The notes under the pieces were generated by a model. It was not told the DNA's origin. It made no database searches and saw only the letters and a program-made list of their open reading frames with translations. DNA of 64,000 nt from Haemonchus contortus. Lineage: Eukaryota > Nematoda > Chromadorea > Rhabditida > Trichostrongylidae. The stretch is taken from the NCBI GenBank assembly GCA_000469685.2, contig LS997565.1, positions 24,941,772 through 25,005,771 of the forward strand. Direction: 5' to 3'. The number at the start of each line of letters is the position of its first letter. Within the stretch, counting starts at the first letter, position 1. Position numbers and translations under genes: made by a program. Shown here in pieces: positions 35,091 to 45,214 of this stretch.

Positions 35091-35149
35091 GCGTTTGTTC
35101 TTGCGTAGATGACTTAGGCAGAATTCCGATGAATTAGGTGTTATGGCTA

Positions 35150-36053
35150 TGTGCTGACGGATGAGCTGAAGCAGTGCGAAATAAAGTTGCTGTAGTTGTT
35201 CCTCGTCAGAGCCAATCGGGGTAGGCTCAGGAGTTGGGTGTGGATGGACCGACGTAAAGTGGAGTCCTTGCCGTGCATAGGGAGTAGAATGTCGATGACG
35301 GCAGCATAGTTTTCATTAGAGGCCGTCGGTAACGTGAAGTGCACCTTTTTCAAGGACACTTTCCAGATGTGGTGATTTTTCTAATCGGATACATTTGGCG
35401 AAGAGATCTTCGAGCGGTGCCAATAGGGAAGTATCGAAATGATTAAGATTGGGCTTGCCAATGACGGAGCATTCTGGGTGGCCGTTGTGGGCAATGAAGA
35501 ATACTGATAATGTGAACCAGTTAGAAAGCTGAGGCTATGTGCAATTCTTCGTTTTTTGGAACGCTCCTCGATTTGTCCTTTGATTGACCAGAAAAAGTTG
35601 ATGCTGCTCTTCCTAATGAAGAAGCGTGGTTTAAATGGAGATGCAGCACAACGCCTTGGAACTCTGAACGATCACTCGAAGATATCATCGCGGAAATTCG
35701 ACAGTTCTTTGTGTCTACTATCATCAGATTGGTACATTGCGTGTCAGCACTTTCGAATTCTATTAGCCTCGTAGAATGATCTGTGATGCATTTCTCGAAC
35801 TTCGACATAGTCGAGTAACTTGTCAGAAGCTGTTGAGATGGAGTCAGTTATGTCGCTGTGAAGATCATCTTCGCATGTTTGAAGGGTTTGTAGCAAGTGT
35901 TTGCGTGTAAGTTCAGTCGAGCGTTACTTGCGAACTCACGCCGGCGCCTGCAGTTAGTTGTTTTTTGCTGTGCTGATGATGTCGAAGGTGAAGCCGTTGC
36001 TTGCCCAGCGTCGTTGCAGAAGACGATCCAGCGTTGATTTTCCCTGTTGCCAT
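35150..36053 (-). pseudogene. BEL/Pao-like LTR retrotransposon gag relic
   Basis: The minus-strand frame likely begins at the ATG complementary to 36051-36053. Following segments (for example DDLHSDITDSISTASDKL around 35840, then NENYAAVIDILLPMHG and TLRRSIHTQLLSLP around 35230-35330) resemble the gag region of BEL/Pao elements with a DUF1759-type block. Stops and frameshifts break it several times. A catataaag TATA-like stretch lies about 70 bp upstream on the minus strand (near 36125). No LTR pair, protease, RT or integrase was found adjacent. This is family resemblance only. Confidence 0.45.
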
Positions 36054-36149
36054 GTTGTGGTCGATCAATAACTCGATTTTCTATGAGAATGACTGGTTTA
36101 GGCGTCAACCCGTCCGACCTTTATATGGAGCGGTTCATCAACTAGCGCT

Positions 36150-37600
36150 TGCCACCTGTCGCCCCGTTGATCATCAATTCCCTCGAGCAGACGCCAGTAA
36201 CGACTCCAATGCCAAACAGTCCAGTGGAGCGTTCTCGCTTGAGGGACACGAGGCTTAATGTTCCTTTCGTTCAGAACTTTCGTAAAGAAATTTATTCGTG
36301 AAGAATTTTGTCCATCGCGTTGGCGGCTGTCTTAGTGTCCGAGGGTTCCAGTCAGTAACCACCCTGGTCTAAGGGTCATCACTATATCGTATGCCGTGTC
36401 CAGCAGACCTGATCTTCAATTTCTTGGAATAATTAACGAAGGCTCTGATCTATTTACATTCTATCTCAAAGCTCGGAACCCCGGATTTCCTTCTGCTCTT
36501 GCGTGCACAGGGGAATTTCGAACATCGTCCTTTCCACAACACGTTGAATGACGCTAACTGCATGCTCATCCTGCTTTCGTAGAGTCCACGTCTTTGAGGC
36601 CTATCTCAAAGCAGGAAGGACCGCATTCAGAGATATCCGTCCCGTTACCGTTCTTAATGGTCTTTCCGTTTCCAACAGGTACCAATCCGTTTTTCATGAG
36701 CATCGTCTTCGTTAAGATTGGTCTCAGGCAGATCTTGTCACGAGCAATGTTATTCCTAGTACTCGATAATCGGTGTTCTAAGCACGCTGTCATCTGCAAA
36801 GTGGAGATGATGAGAGTGCCGACCATCGACCTTCACTCCCGAGACTTCAGTCCTTCCTGCTTTACATGACGCATGATGTTCTTGAAAGCGGTACGGAAAA
36901 GTTTGGGCGAGATGGATATAGCCCTGCCGGACAACTCTCTTCAGTTGATGATGACTTCCTTATAAAATGGCGAGGTCATGATTGTGTAGTTTCGCAGAGC
37001 TCACGAAGCATCCTTATGTATGGAGTAGAAACACCCCAGTTGTCCAGGGCTCCAATTACCGCTTCTGTCTTGATGGAATCAAAGGCTTTCTTCAAATCGA
37101 CGAACATACGACATAACGACATTTTGTAATCAGGACGACGGAGGGAAGTCATCTTAGTCTTGGATTCGGCATAGCGGACTTTGCGAATACTATTCCCGGC
37201 CTCGGCGGTTTCGACCAGAACTGTTGTTTTCCCTCTATCGGATCTTTTTTTATCTCTTGTCCGAATAGCTTCGCAGGTTCAGATGTTTGTTGATTGTTGT
37301 TGGTGGTTCAGATGATTGCTTGTGGCTGGCGTTATTCCACGTTGGCGGATACCCCGAGTCTTCGGAGAGAGACTTTCCTTAGCTTTGTCGACTCTTTGCT
37401 TTCCTAGAATATTCGTGAAGATGATCAACGAATCGGTTATATTCCTCTTCAAATTTGCTGAAGTCAACGGAATTTTTGAAGAAACTCGCTAGCACATTCG
37501 CGACCAGCGCGCGTTCCCCGAACGGACGGGCGCCTCTTTCGCTGCACCGTCCCAGAAAACGCGCAAAGTGAATTTTAGTGAAATATGGAGAAAACATTCC
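36150..37600 (-). pseudogene. RTE-type LINE with internal deletion
   Basis: From high to low coordinates: EEEYNRFVDHLHEYSRKAKS (about 37400-37460), SIRKVRYAESKTKMTSLRRP (about 37130-37190), then directly MFVDLKKAFDSIKTEAVIGA (about 37040-37105). After these come TKTMLMKNGLV (about 36690), VIQRVVERTMFEIPL (about 36515) and a RWTKFF-like end near 36300. Compared with the plus-strand RTE copy in this window, the stretch from GPDRIKPEHL-type to DIGNYR-type motifs is missing at about 37118, so roughly 150 codons are deleted. Many stops are present. It abuts the gag-like relic on its 3' side. Confidence 0.8.
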
Positions 37601-37609
37601 TGCATGTAG

Positions 37610-38410
37610 TACGTTGCATAGAGTAACAATTTCTCCGTAATGTATTCAGTTTCCCACTAGAACATCGATAGTTTCTAGCTTGTAATCGGTTAAACATGGT
37701 TTCTTATACAAGTATTTAGTTGTTCAGAACTGCTGGCATAGCGATGATGGGATGACTTGACTTGAGCCAATACACTTTAATCTATCGAGAGTTATAATTG
37801 CTCTGCGTGCATTAATCCCTTGAACCCTGTGAGAGTTTTTCTTCGACGCCAAGACTTGTTTCAGCAAACTTTTTTATTGCGTTATTGAACCTTTTATACA
37901 GGTGAAAACTTGAACACATCACTATCGTCAAATACAAATGAGGACATCATGGTTGGAACCTACACCGCAGAAAATGCTTCCGCTCATGAGTTCTTGGAAA
38001 GTATTTTTTTGCCTTTGCTTTTTTACTTTTTTCAACTGTAAACCCACTTAGAAACCTTTTTGCTAGCTAATTTTTTTTCAGCTCTGTGTCCATATGTTAC
38101 GCTCCGAAGCAACATCCAGAATCATCGTATCTCTTCTTATGCGACATTTTGACGACGGTATCGGTATTACTGTAGCTGTAGTTATTGCAATTACAGTAGG
38201 CTTCGTACAGATGCTGAAGATGTTTCGAACTTTTATTGGAATAGCTTTCTTTTGAAGCTTTCTAAACGGAATCGCTTTTCATCTTATATTTCTCTACAGA
38301 GTATCGATCTGGAAAACTCTAGCGCAGCTGAATAAACTGGCGCCACCTGCTACGTGTGAGTCTTTTTTTGAATTGAATTTTCTTGGGCCCTTTCTTTTGT
38401 CAAAGAGTTC
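37610..38410. other. Intergenic, nothing recognised
   Basis: No supported gene. Low-complexity T-rich stretches occur around 37985-38090. Confidence 0.45.
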
Positions 38411-38413
38411 CAT

Positions 38414-39831
38414 TTAATTGTGACGAGCGCGCGTTTTGCGATTGCGTTCCTCACGGAGGGGTGTCGTTTTCGCTGCACCGGCCGTGGCAGCCCATATGAG
38501 CTGCCGCCGTCGCAGAAGACGAGGAGTTGGAAGATTCTGCAGGGGATTACGCCGTGTACTCCTTGTCAGTGATGATGTGGATGAATCGGATGAAAGAGCA
38601 CCAGAAGGACGAGTTTTGAATGAGGATAGCTGGTCTAGTGATCTGAAAAAGCTTCCACAATTATTATTTGAACAGGAGTCGGCTATTGTAAGGATTGATA
38701 AAGCTCATTGCAAACCTTTCAATTTTTTCCATATTTTCCTGGTCGACGAGTTTACTCCAATCTGCACTTCTGTTACAACGAACAAATGATGGAACTGACC
38801 AACTTTTCAAGATTAGAGCAGTGCTGGACTATTTCAACGAGCTATCGGAATCCGTTGTTAGCCTGAGAAAAATGTAGCTATTGATGAGTCGATCGTACCT
38901 TTTCAAAGTCGCTTGAAATTCAAGCAGTATATTCCCAGCAAGAAACACAAATTTGGAATCAGATTGTTCAAACTGTGCATCGAAGGTGGATACGGTTACC
39001 GAATCGAGATTGATCCTGGAAAGCTTAACGACAGTGAAGGAAGTGTTGCGAAGTCATGCGTTTGATGGATGGTTTATTGTCACAAGATGGGATCACCTTC
39101 ATTCAGCGACATGGCAAACGAAGCGTGTTCTGTACATCAACATGTAATGGAGACGAAAAGGACGGAAAAGGTGTTCCGAAAATGATAAAGGACTACAGCA
39201 TGTGCATGTCATTCGTGGACTCGTTTGATAAGAAGCCCTGGTACACCCATTTATTAGGAGGAGTTCCAAATGGTACATGCGCATCTTTTTCCACCTTGTT
39301 TTGCAAAGTTCTATGATGGATGCACTGATGGTATTGTACTGTAGGAAGATTCAAAAGAATCGCTTTCTTGCAGTTCAAGGAAGACGTTGTGGAGAAGTTG
39401 GCAGAAAAAGAAGGTTCAACCCGCTGTCAAAAGGAACACTTGAAATGGTCGACAAACCCATTGGAAAGCGTGGGCGAGAAAACTGTCGTGACTGTTACCT
39501 AGGCATGATTCTAATTCAGGAAAAGAAGAAGCTAGGAGAAGTGTTATAGAGTTTGTACAAAGTGTTCTACTGACGAAAAATTTGTTTGTTTGCCATGTTT
39601 CAACGAGAGAAACGCGGTTGTCAATTGTTTGAATAAAGTCGTTGCCTTCTAACGTTTCTTTTGTCGACAAGAATCGGGTGTAGGCTGACCCATACCTATT
39701 ATACTTCATTGATTTTGATAATATCTAAAAAGATCATAGTTTAGGGGAATAACAGGCAAATTTGTCTGGCAGCCCATATGGGCTGCAACCGTCACAGAAG
39801 CACTTGTTGTTGACAGCTCATATGGGCTGCC
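38414..39831 (+). mobile_element. piggyBac-type DNA transposon relic
   Basis: The interior carries a broken piggyBac transposase. The 20-mer GGCAGCCCATATGAGCTGCC (38486-38505) has a 19/20 inverted partner at 39812-39831, and a third related palindrome lies at 39768-39787 in direct orientation. TTAA, the piggyBac target, occurs at 38414-38417, but no matching TTAA was found at the right. The true termini are therefore unresolved: the CATATG palindromes could be the ends or subterminal transposase sites. Confidence 0.65.
38436..39700 (+). pseudogene. piggyBac-type transposase pseudogene
   Basis: Cut-and-paste transposase with a DDD catalytic core, here disrupted. In order: an arginine-rich N-terminus (SCRRRRRRG, about 38496), FNFFHIFLVDEF (about 38718), LFKIRAVLDYFNEL (about 38803), then, after a frameshift, VAIDESIVPFQSRLKFKQY (about 38875), where the Asp of IDES is the first expected catalytic residue. 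Next come IPSKKHKFGIRLFKLC and, near the end, the cysteine-rich zinc-binding tail CTKCSTDEKFVCLPC (about 39553-39597). At least three frames are used and stops lie between them. This order and the tail are diagnostic of the family. Confidence 0.85.
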
Positions 39832-39839
39832 ATCGACGT

Positions 39840-40600
39840 GAATGCTAAGGAAGCGAAGTGGTCGTAGTTGATGACGGTTTTGGAGCTTCGTTTTCTGAAC
39901 GTTTCAGTCTTCTCTTGTCGCAATGAAATACAGAATCTAGCAAAAAGAAGAGATGGTTCAATACGATAAGAGGCTTCGAAACAATCAGAAAATCCTCCTT
40001 TTGCTCAGCGTGGCCACTCTTATGCTACCTACCTCGCTTTCGTCCCCATTCATCAAAACGAGCATAGTATGTTATGAAGATAAATGGCAAAAAAATTTCA
40101 TGTCATAGGCTCTGCAAGTATGTTTGTGTTCGAATTTTTCTTCCGTTCCCTTGGACGGGTCGCTCTGAAATAGTCTGTTTATTAATCTAGAGCGGATGTG
40201 ACTTCATTGTCACGGGGTCTGGTTCGTCGAGAGAGACATATGCAGAGCGTTTTATCGCCTTTTTATGGAGAGCAGTAAAACACCGTCAACTAATATTCCT
40301 CGAACGATGAATCGACTGCGGAAGACAAATATCAGCATTAAATGAATTGCAATCAGGCGTGATGAACCAGTTCGTCAGAAAGAACGAGTCCGCTATTGCA
40401 ATTCTCATTCCGGAACCTCAGCAGAATAACATCGACTATTTCGATATCGGTTCTTGAATGATTGTATTAGGTTGGAAGTTAAGTTCTGCAACGCTGCGAA
40501 CATATTCTTCTTCCTCTGGAAAAAACAAGCGGTCTTTTTAAATGTTTTCGCGCCTGATTGTTGTAGTCTTCCTCGATAATCCTAGATAATGAAGTGTACT
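39840..40600. other. Intergenic, nothing recognised
   Basis: No supported gene or repeat. Confidence 0.45.
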
Positions 40601-40607
40601 CAATGAT

Positions 40608-41048
40608 ATGCTATTCTGTTTCAAAATGCTGAGAGGTGAACTCAAGCTACGGCCGAGTAAGTACTGGGTAATCAGACCCTGCAGAGGTCGTACCACCTCG
40701 TTATCACGACAATGCCCTAAACTGAACAGTGACCATAAGGCCTGTGTATTTCATTCGCTTTTCTTCCCTAGAGCAAGATGGCTTCCACTATTACCATTGA
40801 ACCTGCAGAAGGTGCGAAATACCGATGCGTTCAAAAAGAAATTGAGGAAGTTAGACCTTCTTGCTCTGTTAGGCATACAAGATTTCTGGAGTGTATAGCC
40901 TAAAGAATATGCACTTATGGGTATAGTTTTTCTTAATGTGCGTATTTAATGATTTTTCTGCTGTTTCAATGTGTAACTGCCTTCATTTTCTTGCTTCCTA
41001 CTGAAGCGCACCTTTGTGAGTATTTTGAATAAATAAATAAATAAATAA
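40608..41048 (+). pseudogene. LINE 3' end (CR1/jockey-like C-terminus) with ATAA tail
   Basis: The 96-codon frame 40608-40898 contains HSLFFPRARWLPLLPLNLQK, followed by DAFKKKLRKLDLLALL. This is the short C-terminal signature seen after the RT domain in many non-LTR elements (FFPRA...LP..). The frame ends at a natural stop, and about 130 bp later the sequence ends in an aataaataaataaataa tail, as expected for a LINE 3' terminus. The rest of the element is absent, a typical 5' truncation. Confidence 0.65.
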
Positions 41049-41049
41049 T

Positions 41050-43090
41050 AGTTGTGATTATATTGTGCATTGAAGGCTTTGTTCAACGAAGAAACATAAA
41101 ATTGAAAAGCTTGACCAAGGTGTTGCTAGATTTATCTTCCAGCCTAATAGATAAGAGCGCAGGTTCTCTACCACCATTAAAGGAAGAGCTTTACATCGTA
41201 TTCCGTTACCGGTGGCCAAATTATGATATCAAGCAGCTCCCCTGAACATGACGGGTAAGACAGATTTTGTTAAAGTTCTGAGCATATCGAATGCTGCAAA
41301 GAGGCTCTTATCAGCTTGTAAGAAACTCTGAACAGGGTTAATCCGACAGTGAGGTATGTGGTTTCGTTTGTAATTCACCCATGACTATTATAACAATGCT
41401 AGTAATAATGATGGGTGAATATGTATAAATGGGTAACGTATACGGTAGTATATATAGTATAAGGTACATACATAAAGAGGAAGCTTTGTTCCGTTCAAAA
41501 TACAGTGAGAAGGAATTTGGTAGATTTTGTGTTGTTTAAAATGAGAGCTTGGCCTAACTCCTTTCACTTCTTTTACTTGATTTACATTATTGCTGCATTT
41601 TATAGTTGGTTCGAGGACAATTTTTCAAAAGCGTAGTGCACACAAAGAATATGTGAGTATTTAAATTTAAATCTAGATGGGCCTTCTTTGCAACTGACAC
41701 GTCTATCAAAATGAAACTATACCTGACCACCTGCTCTTTAATTTGGAGTGGCATCCTCCCAACAGCAACGGGATTCAAGCCGAAGTCTGAATTTCACATT
41801 TGCTCTCTTGTGCTCATGTTCTCGGAGAGTGTGTTCTTTGTGTAAGGATTATACAGCTAGTGTCGAATAAGAAAATTATGCAACATGCAAGAATCGGTCG
41901 CTACCATTTCTAAACTTTTTCTATAGGTTTTTATCAGAGAGTTTGTTTATTTTATCACACCTCATAACAGTTTGCTCGATAGAAATTCGGATTATTCCTA
42001 AATCAATGGTATGCTCAAATCCAGAAACAAGGAAGGGAAGTTATGAGATAATCCCAGGACATATGTATGCAGCCTTCGTTTACAAGGATCGACTCGAGTT
42101 CAGTCGCGGTCGAGCTTTGCCTACGAATTATCAACGGTGTTAGATGACTAGTTCTGTACGTTACAGATTTGATGGTGGATGGTGAGAATCCTTTTGTACA
42201 GCCTGCAGTGAACTTGCTGCTGTAGTAATAAATTATGCCCATGCTCAGAAATGCACAGTCGCAACCTTTAATCTAGAATAGTAGTGAGAAACGGGCTCTA
42301 GTTCCACTATATTAATCCAAATAACTGTTTATCAATCACATCCTAATGTGTACGTTAGCCTGCGGAAGCTACCACCATACCAGTCATGCAATATTTCTGA
42401 AGCCTAGGAAAGAAATATTTAAATACCCATTGACTATTTCAAGCGCACAACTTCATCCAGCACCACGGTCATGCAACTGCTCCTTCCGTCAAGATAATGG
42501 AGTCGTTCAAAAAGCATCATCCCACAAGACCCTACTCTTCTGTGTCAACCGAATAGAGTCAGCCGAAGCAAAGTGGAAGCAAAAGGCAATTAGATCCAAA
42601 GAGTTCCAGACTACCGAGATCAAGCCGAGAGGCTCAGTAAAACTAAGGGCGTTTTGACAACTATCTTCTTACTAGTCACCATCAGGAATACGGGTGAGAA
42701 TAAAGCTACAAAATCAAAATAGGCTCCTTCTCATGCTGACTCCTTCTTATGCAAAAAGTTTATGTTACAAAAAAGTGACAAGGAAGGGATTATAGACTGC
42801 ATTAATCATGGGTTTTTCAAAGAGATGAAGTCTCTTTGAAGTCTATTTTAAAAAAAACACCTCACATCTAACTTGCTCTAACTCTCTCAGTACATGGAAG
42901 CTCAATATTTTACATTGAAAAGGTGCCAAAAAGTGGTTCGGAAGAAAACAGGATACCTCTGATTTTGGCAATTTTTGTTTAATTTTCCACAAAGTACAGC
43001 TTTCATGGATGCGAAGTTGGTGCGGTGAGGGATGCTGCACTATCTATCGCTCACATAGAAACACAACCAGCTCAGTTCAGCCAAAACGTC
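41050..43090. other. Intergenic; two small hairpins
   Basis: attcacccat (41373-41382) pairs with atgggtgaat (41411-41420). ttcaaagaga (42817-42826) pairs with tctctttgaa (42832-42841). The 103-codon frame at 42346-42657 is not recognisable. Nothing else is supported. Confidence 0.45.
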
Positions 43091-43097
43091 TTTCCCT

Positions 43098-43293
43098 ACG
43101 GGTTGGTTAATTAAAATATGTTTTTTCTGGGAGTGTAGATGCTCTGACCCGCATAGCCGGTCCCTGCATGTTATTGTATAAGCCACATACACATTCAAAT
43201 GCCATGACGATCCTGAACAGCAGTTGAGGGCTTTGGCGCAGCCCAGAACTAGGACTGATCAACCGAAAAACTTAACTTTTTACCCTTCATATT
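43098..43293 (+). repeat. tRNA-derived SINE, 3' portion with degraded tail
   Basis: Blocks ggttggttaatt, ctgggagtgtagatgctctg, gttattgtataagccacata, gccatgacgatcctgaac and ggactgatcaaccgaaaa are in family order. The end, aactttttacccttc, looks like a decayed TTTATCC tail. Confidence 0.75.
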
Positions 43294-43519
43294 TGTTATT
43301 TGCTCTATGTGCTTTAGCAGCAAAAGCAAGAGTAGCCAACATTTAAATTGAAAAAATACAGAGCCGTGAGTAATTGTTTTTCATGATAATACGTCATTTC
43401 GAACTGAAATTAGGTGCTCATTAATGCCCTCGCTTGATATCCCGACCAGGATAGAGAAGGCTTCCCCAGAAAAAACAGCCAGTTGAAAAGAATGTTTCCG
43501 ACTCGAAGCTATTCTGGTA

Positions 43520-43830
43520 GGTAAGTGGAATTACAGTCAGCAACAACTGTGCTACTCTGAGTGCAATTGATGAGTTCAGGAGATAACCAAGCCTTCATCT
43601 GTCTTAGTCGAGAGAGCAGCCCTCTACCAAGTCCAAATGAACATTTCTTGAATGATAAGTAACTGCGGAGGATCTTCGGTGAGGTCCTCTCTTCGGTCAT
43701 ATTCACCTGAGAGACGTCCGCGTACTCTGTTCTCTTTATCTTTATGTAACTTCAGAATCATTATTGGCTCTGGCTTCATAGATCGTCTTAGGTTCAACAG
43801 AGTTGTGGAAGTACAAGGGATGAACAAACA
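43520..43830 (-). pseudogene. Possible BEL/Pao integrase zinc-binding-region scrap
   Basis: Minus-strand residues KDKENRVRGRLSGEYD, then PPQLLIIQE, resemble the start of the BEL/Pao integrase region (a VRGRL motif then a LII.E stretch). The similarity is short and the downstream HHCC residues cannot be traced. It may be unrelated. Confidence 0.25.
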
Positions 43831-43892
43831 ACGCCAGAACTATTACTAGCAGTGTCTTGGTTAGATATTGATACTTTACAAGTAGATTGGTA

Positions 43893-44320
43893 ATGAGGAA
43901 GTGGCAAGTGGCGCACTATAACACACACACACACACACACACACATCCACACACACGCACATACACACACACATACACACACTCACACACACTCATTCAC
44001 TCACCGATACACACCAATGCACAAACACATCGATACATGCACATAAACCCACAGCCATCCACACACATTAACCCATACGCATGCACCCACATACGTACAT
44101 CATACACACACGTCGGGGCATCAAGTCACAGCCTTACCCTCGCCCAGGTCAACCAGGTATTTTACTAATACGGGAACGGTTAATTGGTCCAGACTCGTCT
44201 GGGAGGATAAAATCAGTAACTTGTACAGTGGCTGATCACCGCAAGTCATTGTTAGGCCACATACGCTTTCAATACGCGACAGTCTGCATTCTGAATGGAA
44301 GTCGCGTGAGAAGTGCACCA
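43893..44320 (+). repeat. tRNA-derived SINE interrupted by a large CA microsatellite
   Basis: The head (aagtggcaagtggcgcacta) runs directly into about 190 bp of CA-rich repeat exactly where other copies read cacacgcacgg. The body then resumes: cgcccaggtcaaccagg, ggttaattggtccagactcg, gggaggataaaatc, caccgcaagtcattg and ctgaatggaagtcgcgtg. The body is well preserved, so microsatellite growth postdates insertion or occurred in a recent copy. Confidence 0.9.
43919..44114 (+). repeat. (CA)n-rich microsatellite
   Basis: It starts as pure ca dinucleotides and grades into tacaca, cacaca and catcca variants, consistent with slippage plus substitution. It lies inside a SINE head. Confidence 0.95.
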
Positions 44321-44324
44321 TGAA

Positions 44325-44930
44325 GACTTTGAGACTCTGCGACAGTGAGCTACAAAGAACGATTCGTACGATATGTAGAACAGCACAGTATCGAATTGGC
44401 GACCCAGTCGAAAGACGTATTTTTGCTAAGGATATACTTGAAGAAGGGGAGAGGTCGAACTCGCAGTGACTGCCTGAGATCCATGCTAGAAGGATCAGTC
44501 GACGATGTTCTCACATCAGCTGGAATTGATAGTTGTTATCATCGACAAAGAAAAACGGCGTCCAACGAATCGAGAAGAAAGCATATGGGGGGATTTTATT
44601 GAAGAGTATTTATTCAGAAGAAGCTCTTTTCTGTACCCTATAACTCAAAAACTGCCTAAAAAAGTTAAATCGATTCGAACATGAAGTTGACCACATTTAG
44701 CTGAACGACAGAAAAAGCTACTCTTCACAAATATTCGTAGATAACATTGAATAATCAAACGACCTGTGAGGGGCAAAGTTAGCCAACCCCAGCCAGTACA
44801 TATATGTAGGTGAGGAATGGAATACTGAACTTTTGGATGTTAGGCGTTTTCCTCTATTCAGCATTCCGTTTCGAACCTCGCAATTATAACCACACGATTA
44901 TGCGAATTCAGCACAACCTTGTAAAAAGAT
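44325..44930. other. Intergenic, nothing recognised
   Basis: An 85-codon plus frame at 44345-44602 has no recognisable domain. No other feature is supported. Confidence 0.4.
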
Positions 44931-45209
44931 AAAGTAAAGGTCTTGGGGTGTTAATCAATCAATCAGTCTGAGGGATTCGCCCACGCAATCGACTCTGACT
45001 CGAAATCGTAGTTGCCTATTGAGTGCGTATGTGGCCATTGCATTGACCTGCTGTGGCCAGCCAGTGTACAAGTTAGTGCTTTTTATCCTCTCAGACGAGT
45101 CTGGTCCCAATTACCCGACCCCGGAGGGAAGGAAGGCCTGATTGGCCCAGGTGGATATCGACCCGGGATTCGAACCCGTCCGTGACCGTGCCACTACATC
45201 ACCTCCTTC
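44931..45209 (-). repeat. tRNA-derived SINE, near full length
   Basis: Read on the minus strand, box A is tgatgtagtgg (45191-45201, one mismatch to consensus) and box B is a perfect GGTTCGAATCC (45166-45176). The body follows in full order, and the 3' end has a decayed tail (ctttactttatctttt at about 44925-44938). This copy and the one at 10053 together define the family consensus. Confidence 0.88.
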
Positions 45210-45214
45210 TTTAG

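Noticed and set aside
40957..40964. CTGTTTCA motif like the upstream motif of C. elegans piRNA (21U) loci
   Set aside because: An isolated 8-mer is expected by chance in 64 kb, and it lies inside a LINE 3' end.
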